This document shows positions 1 to 8,092 of a DNA stretch of 64,000 nucleotides, in pieces. How positions within the stretch are numbered: position 1 is the first letter of the stretch; each line of letters starts with the position of its first letter. The stretch spans positions 1,459,501-1,523,500 of the forward strand of contig JACVTC010000018.1 in NCBI GenBank assembly GCA_016946835.1, in the 5' to 3' direction. The notes beneath the pieces were generated by a model. It had not been told where the DNA came from, made no database searches, and was given only the letters and a program-made list of their open reading frames with translations. The DNA is from Neocallimastix lanati (nom. inval.). Taxonomy: Eukaryota; Neocallimastigomycota; Neocallimastigomycetes; Neocallimastigales; Neocallimastigaceae. The translations under genes and the position numbers were made by a program.

Positions 1-281
1 ATAAGATTTATAAATTAAATTTTTGAATGACAGAATTTTGATTATTTTGTTTGGTCATTCCTCATTTCTTAATTATTTATTATAAAATAATATTTATATT
101 AAATTATTTAAATCAGTTAAACAATCAAACCTCAAATTAATAATATTATTTCTATCACATTTAGCATCAATTTAACTTGGCTTCAATATTTTTGTAGAGT
201 TCAATTAAGACACTGATTTCATTTGCTTCATTTATGGCTCTTTTTTTTTTTCCAAATTCCTCGTATTTTTCTTTGATAATC

Positions 282-1360
282 CTAATATGATAAATGTTCA
301 AGTTCATTTAATTGATCTACTAATTCATATAAAGATGATTTTGTTGGAAATAAATTATTTAAATAATTATTGAGTGATTCTGAGGCATTGTTTGTTATAT
401 GTTCTATATTATTATAATAATTCCAAATTTTCATATCATAATCAATTAAATATGTTTTATAAAAATATTCTAAAAATTTTAAAAATTGACAATAATTATT
501 TTTAATGGATTTAATTTTAATTGAAACGTAAATATCAAATATGTATTCAGGATTTATAAATGGTAAATTTGAAATAGCTTTATAAATAAATAAATATATT
601 ATTATCATTTTTTACTTCATTAGAACATTATTTATTTTTTTTTTTTAATTTCTAGTGATTTTTTATAATACTAAATGCAATATTTAATATTGGTATTAGG
701 AAATATTGTTTTTGCTGCTTTAGATATGCCCCTTTCAAAATCATAATGCAAATTTTTTTGATTCAATTATAATATTATTGTTACATGTATTAGTTTTTTT
801 TTTTTTTTTAATTTTTCAAATAATATTTTATATGTTTCTTGTTCTTTATTTTTTAATATTGCAAAAGAAATAGTGTAAAAACTTTATAATTCTTTAGCAT
901 AAGTTCTTGTAATAAATATTTGATAACTAAATTTAGGGGCAATAAAAAATGTACCATCAACAAATAATATCATCATTATATTCCATAAATAATTTTGCTT
1001 GAAAAGGGGATTGAAAAATTATTAAATTAGAATTTTTGAATATCATAAAATTTTCACCTCGCTTTGTTTTATATTATTCAGATTCACTAGGAATTTCAGC
1101 CAATGTTGTTACATTGAATGGTAGTTTTTTATTTAAATTTCTTGATATTTGAGATTTAATTGAACTATACTTTGAACATATAAGTCCCTTTTCTTTAGAA
1201 ATTTTATTATATAGGGGTTTTATTTTTATACTAAAAGGAATTGAACTTTTTTTTTAATTCCATCTTTAATTTTATGTTTCATTATAGTTAGAGATACATC
1301 GTATTCTTTTTTAGGATGATTAGGTGAACTATCATATTTTAAACCCCAGCATGCGCAGAT
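282..1360 (-). pseudogene. Mutator-like (MULE) transposase, decayed
   Basis: This is a DNA-transposon transposase that would cut and rejoin element ends in the nucleus. Read leftward from about 1355, a CxxC-type FLYWCH-like segment comes first (YDSSPNHPKKEYDVSLTIMK at about 1330-1275). Next come a MULE core block with DGTFFIAPKFSYQIFITRTY (about 975-895) and then ILKNKEQETYKILFEKLKK (about 860-810). The C-terminal part is open at 608-282 and contains NNIEHITNNASESLNNYLNN, the usual end of fungal and microsporidian MULE transposases. The frame changes several times: near 970 just before the DGTFF block, near 820-700, and at a stop near 1075. The core is therefore dead. No terminal inverted repeats were identified. 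Family assignment is from motif memory; the breaks are read directly. Confidence 0.75.
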
Positions 1361-1433
1361 CTTGAAACTTCGGCTGTTTCAGTTGCTATGAAATCATTCT
1401 TTTAGTAAAAGATAAATAAAACCTCATATATTC

Positions 1434-1742
1434 TCAATGATTATAGATGTAATAAATATATTGACAGTATTGTTAATACAAACAATAATGGAAACAGTAG
1501 TTGTGATAATGGAGACTACTGATATATCATTTATGACAAAGAAGGGAAGATACCAGACTCTAACCTAGAAATAGAAGTAGAAGTTTCTGATGACCCCTCA
1601 GAAACAAAAATTAATGATGATCAATTTTATAATGAACAAGACCAAGAAAATAATAAAACATTCGCTTTGGCTATGAATTGGAATTGGAATTTTTATTATA
1701 ATAATTTTAATCATTATAATCGCATGTTGTTGTAAACATTAA
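1434..1742 (+). pseudogene. C-terminal remnant of a single-pass membrane protein
   Basis: The plus strand reads a cysteine-containing segment (RCNKYIDSIVNTNNNGNSSC), an acidic stalk (IEVEVSDDPSETK, then EQDQENNKT) and a transmembrane helix of about 18 residues, IGIGIFIIIILIIIIACCC, ending with KH and a stop at 1740-1742. The helix lies in a different frame from the stalk, with the shift near 1675. There is also a stop in the Cys segment near 1512. The order ectodomain, acidic stalk, Gly/Ile helix and Cys cluster is that of a plasma-membrane surface protein. I do not recognise the family. The neighbouring MULE may have helped destroy the gene. The TM helix is clear; that the parts belonged together is inferred. 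Confidence 0.5.
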
Positions 1743-2859
1743 TAGAAATAAAAATTTTTTTTTTTATAATGATTTCCCTAAATTTCAATATTTATGAAAT
1801 ATAAAGAATTACTCATGTCACTTTATAAAGTATCAATTTAAATTACCATATATTTAATTCCATACTCAAAACTATAAATACTTGTGGATAGAGAAAAGAA
1901 AAGAAACATAGAATTCGTAAATATCATGTATTAATATATATACATTAATATATATATTCTATTGAAAGAGGTTAATCACACACGCACACATTAAATCTAC
2001 TTATATTTCAAAATAATAGTAGAATATAAAATATTAATTTATAATTAACTTAGAATTAATATATAATAAATTACTTATAAATAAAAATTTACATTAAGAA
2101 CATAAACGATATATATATATATATATGAGAAAACATCAATTATAAATTAATTAACACGAAAATTTTTTTAGGATATCATTTAGTAACGAAGAATGATTTA
2201 ATAAGAAAAGAAGATTTAAAAATATCAAAAAAAGAAGAAAATGAAAATAGAAATTTATATGATAAGACCAATATTTCTCAAAATACTTAAATGACTCAAT
2301 TATAAATTTGCATATTAAGAAGTCTAATAGTGAAAATTAGCAAAAATTAACCTACAAGAAGATATTAGTTGAAATGTCGAATTATTTATGAATTATAAGG
2401 CAATTTATATTATTTACTTAATAAGTTTAAATAACTAGAATAATATAATTAATTATAAATGCAATCAATTTTAATACCCCAAAATTATGATTATAAAGTA
2501 CACCGATATATAATTAAGGATTTGTTGTAATAGTTATCGCTAAACTATAAAGCGAAAATATATAAGAGTTATCGCTTATCTAGAAAGCGGGTTAAGATTG
2601 AAAGTGATGTAAATCCTAATAAATAAGAGGTATTTATAGATTGAGATGGTATAATATCACCCTTCAAGAGGAAGGTTTTCATCATAAAAATGGTATATAG
2701 ACCATATATGATAAGAGATGTTTTTAGGTACATCTAGAAGTACAGATGGTGTAATAATATTAAATATTTAGTTTTAGAGGAAAATAATTAGATTACAAAT
2801 ATATTTTAAGAAATTATTTTAGCAATATTTAAAATGAATTAAAGAATTAAAATATTGTA
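1743..2859. other. A+T-rich spacer, no gene seen
   Basis: About 1.1 kb with short AT runs, an (AT)n run at about 2111-2126 and no frame longer than a few dozen codons. The part at 2500-2760 is slightly richer in G+C and may be decayed element sequence, but no protein motif was recognised. Confidence 0.5.
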
Positions 2860-3300
2860 AGATTATTGTATTTATGAAAAAGTGAAGTTAGGTTAGTAAA
2901 AGAAATAATTTATAGCTTAATAATATCAAATGAATAATATTATCGAATAGAATAATTTTATATAGGCATTTGCACCAGTAAACCAATTTATTCATTACTG
3001 AATAATTAGATTTAAGAGGGAATGTTAGAATATGTGAAAATAGTTAAATTACTAATAATTAATAATAACATTACTAATCTAATAGTTCTTAGAATATTCA
3101 TGTATTAAGTTATTTCTAATATTGTTAAGCCACATTTAAGATATATAAATACATGTAATTTGTATCTATTTTTACATAAGCCTTAATCTATATAAAATCA
3201 ATATAGAAATAACTCTTTATAATTAATAAATAAAGTTAACTTAATAAGATATAAATCTTATTTTCTAATAAATATAAATAATAAATAATAAATAATATAT
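2860..3300 (+). mobile_element. Ty1/Copia 3' end and LTR, fossil
   Basis: A purine tract (tttaagagggaa, 3011-3022) is followed directly by TGTTAG at 3023, the layout of a polypurine tract and the start of a 3' LTR. The body shares the segment AAATACATGTAATTT and the preceding AAGCCACA with the LTR at 39375, so both belong to one Copia LTR family. Just upstream, a short frame (APVNQFIHY, about 2970-2998) resembles the end of Copia pol. The LTR outer end cannot be fixed; it fades into AT repeats near 3290. The element is broken and old. Confidence 0.5.
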
Positions 3301-3459
3301 ACATAAATAAATAATTAAATAATACAATAATAAATAATTAACTTGTAAAATTAAAACATTCAACTACATTAAATATATCAAAAGTAATGATTATATGAGT
3401 TTATAATTAAGTCAATTTTATTAATATATTTAATGATGAAGAGTTACTGTCACTTTTGT

Positions 3460-3760
3460 TTTTTTTTTTATTAACGACCATAGCAGGATTTCTCCCCAGC
3501 TGCAAATCCGTAGACACACAATGGTTTATTACTGGAGCCCTTATCTGACTTCTTACTTAGTAGGTGGTGCTGTCCCTGCTGGACTGCCTTCCAGTTTCTC
3601 TGCATTAGGGCTCCTTACCCAAGTATTATTACTGCTTGTCATTGTACGATAATCTTACAAATGGGTCTTGCTGCCACAATCTCTGTGATCACGTGACAAT
3701 TGCTCCATAACATACCTATAAGTAAGGATAATTAAATTTTTCATAAGTCACCATATGTTT
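3460..3760 (-). mobile_element. Retroposon-like 3' end with poly(A), possibly LINE
   Basis: Roughly 280 bases have nearly balanced base composition in a very A+T-rich setting. Read on the minus strand the block runs from about 3760 down to 3475 and ends in GGTCGTTAAT followed by a run of A. This is what a non-LTR retroposon 3' UTR with a poly(A) tail looks like. Just 5' of it (about 3830-3750, minus strand) two frames stay open; one ends in NGKFLKRRYKTYGDL and a stop. No reverse transcriptase motif is visible, so LINE or SINE identity is inferred. No clear target-site duplication was found. Confidence 0.45.
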
Positions 3761-4754
3761 TGTATCTCCTCTTAAGAAACTTGCCATTCATACTCAACCT
3801 TCTCAGGTCCGAAAGAAGTGTAAATCGATGAAAGTTGAATTAGAGATCTAGGAGTATCAAATATGGGTATAATACTTAACTGAAGAGAACTCAAGAGCCT
3901 TATTTATATATTTTTTTGTGAAAATAAGGTTAAATAAAAAAAATGTTTTCTAATCTTAATAAATATCTTATCTAGAAAAAGATTAGAAGAAAAAACTAGA
4001 TAAGTTTTTTGATCGATATTCTATTCATATCGATCATCGTATACATTATGTAAAACCAAATATATTATAATATTTGGATAAAACCTTAAAATACCTATTT
4101 TCTATATTTTAATTTAGATCATCAAATAAAAGAAAAAATAAAAAATAACCGAATCTGATCTAAATTAATCTAATTTTCTAAATATCATTAAAATCTAATC
4201 TAAGCTTATAAATATAATACTATCTTTTAAACTAAAATATAAAATTATACAAATACGGAAACTTAGTAATTATTCTTTTAAATGTACAATGTAAAAAATA
4301 AATAAAAGTAATGTTTTACATTAAGTTAATGGTTAAGTGGAAGTGGATAATTTAAATAAATTATTAATATTAATAAGTGTATAAATAATAAATATTTAAT
4401 TAAGTTTATTTATATTTTTTAATTAAAATAATTATTTATAATAAAATAATTAAAAATCAACATGTATATTAAATTATTTAGAAATTTTAATTTTATATAA
4501 AGGTATAAAAATATCGAATTCTCCCTAAATAAAAAAAAGGGACAAAGAGAAAAATAAATAAATAAAAGTAATATAAAATTTTTACATCTTATAAGAGCAT
4601 TGCGTCTCAAACTTTACGGTGAAGAGTACGGGAGAGTACTCTTTAAAATTTTTTGAAAATTTATGGACATTTTAAAAAAAAAAAAAAAAAGAAAAAAAAA
4701 AAAACATATTTTTGTTTTGGTTTTAATATATATGATTAATTTTTTTTATTTACA
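3761..4754. other. Intergenic, A+T-rich, with one hairpin
   Basis: No supported gene. A perfect inverted repeat, AGAGTAC (4623-4629) and GTACTCT (4636-4642), can form a 7-bp stem with a 6-base loop about 110 bp before the gag fossil. Its role is unknown. A poly(A) run lies at about 4674-4703. Confidence 0.4.
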
Positions 4755-5770
4755 ACAGATTAGATAATAAAAAACAATTATAACAAAGTAATATTAGTCG
4801 CTGCAAAAGTGAAAAAAAAAGAACTTCCACCGGTTGAAGATTACAAAAAGAATGTCTTAGAATGGATAGAAGACCTTAAGGAATATCTACTTCTCTATGA
4901 CATAACAGAACCACAAAAGGTATTTACGTGGGTATTAGCCGCTCTGAAAGACGAGATGTTAAGGATGTTATCCATGCTCATGCTTCTAGAAGAAACGGTG
5001 AAAAATGCTACCCATAATTTAGTGAAATACAAAAGGCTGTGGAAAGGTATTTAGTGAAAACTGAAGGTGACAAATGGGCAGTCTTGAGGAATATTACAAT
5101 AACAGAGGGGGGGAAACGCTAAAGCAGGTTAACTACCTCTATAAAAAGTTGTATCATAATCTTAGTCGGGAATATCAGAAATTAATAACCGTCAAGGAGT
5201 ACAAGGAGTTTATTAGTACCAGGATTTTTCCATGCTCTCAGGTATCTTTTGCTAAAGTAGATATACTTTACAAGAGACTTATGAAATCTTGGAGCGTGCT
5301 GAAACAATGGAACAGGAAATTCAGGACAGGAATGAGAGCTCCCAACCAAAAAAGAAGACGAAATTTAAAAAAAAAAAAAAAAATTACTACGGTTGCCAAA
5401 GCCAGAAACTTTCTCACTACTCAGGGCTACCGAGATTACCAACAAAGAAATCATGAAGCTTAATAAGAACTTTACTTCTACTAGGAAATTCACTTCTTCT
5501 AGGAAATCAAAAGGTAATAATGCTTACAATAAAAACATTCAAAAAAAAAAAAAAGTTAATCTTAGTTGGTAAAGGTTGTATCTACTAGGAAACCAATCAT
5601 CATTAGTTGTTTTAGATGTATCCAACTTAGTCATAAGTCCCTACCCCGAATGTACATACTCCTTTAGAGATTTAGCTGAAATGAAAGAGAATGGACTTTT
5701 TAAACTAGAAGATGTGAAAAGGAAAACTTCCAGTAACCAAAACCAATATATTAACCACCAGTCGAGTGCT
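4755..5770 (+). mobile_element. Ty3-type gag fossil
   Basis: Three neighbouring open blocks on the plus strand (about 4809-5054, 5074-5463 and 5576-5833) carry gag-like sequence. The first has the W-rich helical matrix/capsid style (VLEWIEDLKEYLLLYDI, then VFTWVLAALKDEM). The second is helical and ends in a very basic Lys/Arg tail like a nucleocapsid region. No protease, reverse transcriptase or LTR could be tied to it. It is a broken old fragment with several breaks and abuts an opposite-strand gag fossil at about 5770. Confidence 0.5.
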
Positions 5771-5776
5771 AGTAAG

Positions 5777-6400
5777 TCAAGCCCAAAACCAATTCGACTC
5801 CAATTTTGGCCGATAACTCACAACTATATATGAATTTTGACCTTGGAAATTGGAGAATTGTCTATGAGTAGAAATACAATTATCGATCCTAGACGCTATT
5901 GTTTGCATAGCAAAGAGGGATTGAGGTCCAGGAAACATTTCTAAAATTCTAGTAGCAATATGGTCATGTAGACCGGCAAGAAAGGTGTCCATCTTAGCTT
6001 CTTCTTTCCAAGAAGATTCATCGGGGTATTTATTAAATTCTAAAATATAATTCCTGACTTCACCAACTCGTCTTTGTTTGATTGTTCTTAATTTCTGGTT
6101 GGCAATAAAGGTAGAATCATAGCTTCCAAATACTGATTTTAGTCTAGCAATGAACTGACTATAATTAAGGAGACAAGGATCTTGGTTTTCAATAAGAGTA
6201 GCTGCCCGATTCATGGCGTTTCCATACAAGCGAGAAATGATATAAATTACTTTAGCTTCATCGTTCGCAAATCTTTCCGGTTGAATCATAAAAATTAGTT
6301 TCCATTTTAGCTAGAAATCCTTTAAAGAATCGACGATCACCAGCAAAACCGTCCTTAAAGATAGGAATTTCATGGTTATTGTTGTCCATATTGAAATTGA
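5777..6400 (-). mobile_element. Ty3-type gag fossil (5' part of an element)
   Basis: The minus strand carries a typical Ty3 gag. The open block at 6289-5777 has the capsid-like signature YSQFIARLKSVFGS, then GEVRNYILEFNKY, then FLAGLHDHIATRILEM. A plausible gag start (MDNNNHEIPIF) lies near 6389. Only gag is present: pol is missing and the piece abuts an opposite-strand gag fossil. The leader and LTR, if any, would lie at higher coordinates (6400-7330). The fragment is broken; age cannot be judged without a paired LTR. Confidence 0.65.
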
Positions 6401-7350
6401 TAAGGTAGAGTAGAATAAGTTTTCAAAGGTAAATATTAGGCGTTAGAATCCAGAAGTTCCCAAAATGATAGTACAGATTCCAATAATCCAAAAGGTAGTA
6501 GATAAGTAGCAAAAATTCCAAAAGTTCAAAAGTAGTTTATTGGTAGGTCTCCAAGGTTAATAGATAAGAACACAAAATTTTAATAACACTTTATAATATT
6601 TTATAATTAAATATTCCTATTTTATAATAATTTATCAAAAATTACTGAAATATAAACTAGATTATATAGTATTGGATTAACTAAATATATAATCTATCAA
6701 AGTTTTATACGATAAGTTCCTTTAGCCATTTAGTGATAACGCAGATAAAATCGATTGTTAATGTCTTATAGACAAAAGGAAGTAATATTGTTAGATTCTT
6801 TATTATATCTAATTTATTGTTAGCTGAAATGAATAAAACAAATTATTTTCCCCTATATCAATACTATCTGAACACTAAAATGTTACGAAAACAGAGACCA
6901 ACTTCTGTCGTTTTGGAAGTCGTATAAACCTTATATTTATATTTTAATCTTTTTTTTTTAATTATAAAATTATAATATTAATTATAATATTAATTATAAA
7001 ATTATTAATCGATAAAATAGAATAATACTATTGACTCACAAAAATGGAAAAAACTGTCAGTACTATTATTACTAGTGCTGCGAGTAAGCACGAAATAAAA
7101 TTTTAAAATACTATATAATTTTAATCTTACGCCTTCGGTGACGTAAGCCACTTATTGGCCAGAGTTGTTGCAAACCTAGAACCGTTTTCCTTTATAATAG
7201 GCTACGGTGCTCTCTTATAGAGTTTTACCTAGTCTAGAACCAAATCTATTCGTCGAGTACAACACTAAAGAAGACAATTCTTCTAACTCTGTATATAAAC
7301 TCTATTCGCTCCTATAAACGCTTTTTAAATAAATAATAAAATAAAATAAA
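6401..7350. promoter_or_regulatory. Upstream region of the CBM18 gene; possible old LTR
   Basis: About 950 bp between the opposite-strand gag fossil and the CBM18 start. By position it may include that element's leader and LTR. It also holds promoter-like signals for the CBM18 gene: TATATAAA at 7292-7299, about 50 bp before the ATG, and a palindromic box CTTACG (7126-7131) with CGTAAG (7142-7147) whose right arm contains TGACGTAA, a CRE/ATF-type site. The block at about 7030-7320 is less A+T-rich than its surroundings. That the host gene uses these signals is inference. Confidence 0.35.
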
Positions 7351-8026
7351 ATGTACAGGGTTTTTCTTGCTATTATTTCAAGCAAGTAATTTATTAAAAT
7401 AATTAAAAATATAAGTTATTATTATTATTATTTTTTTTATATTATACTAATTTAAAATTAAAAATTATTATTAACCATTCAAATATTTAATTATTATATA
7501 TTTTTATATTTTAAATATAATTATTATAAATTTTATACCACAAATTATTTCATATTTAATATTTATTGTCAATTATTCAAATATTTATTATTATAAACTA
7601 TAATCAACAAATTGTTTCATTTAAATAGGCCGTATATATAAATAATATAAATAAATAAATATATATATAATTAGTATTTTTGAAAGTAATTATCATCAAC
7701 ATATATTTATTATTAACTATTCAAATATTTAATTGTTATAAATATATATATTTGAAATTGTTTTATATAAATAGCTAGTGAGTATAAATATATATATATA
7801 TATATAAATATTATAAATATTTTTTGAAAGTAATTGTAAAAAAAAAAAAAAAAGAAAAATAATATATATATATTAATTACGTATTATTGTAATATTTTTT
7901 ATTATGAATTTAATACAAAAAATTATTTCATACTTATATTTATTGTCAATTATTCAAATATTTATTATTTTGAATTATAATCAACAAATTGTTTCACTTA
8001 AATAGGCTGTAAGTTTAAATTATATA

Positions 8027-8092
<66 letters not shown>

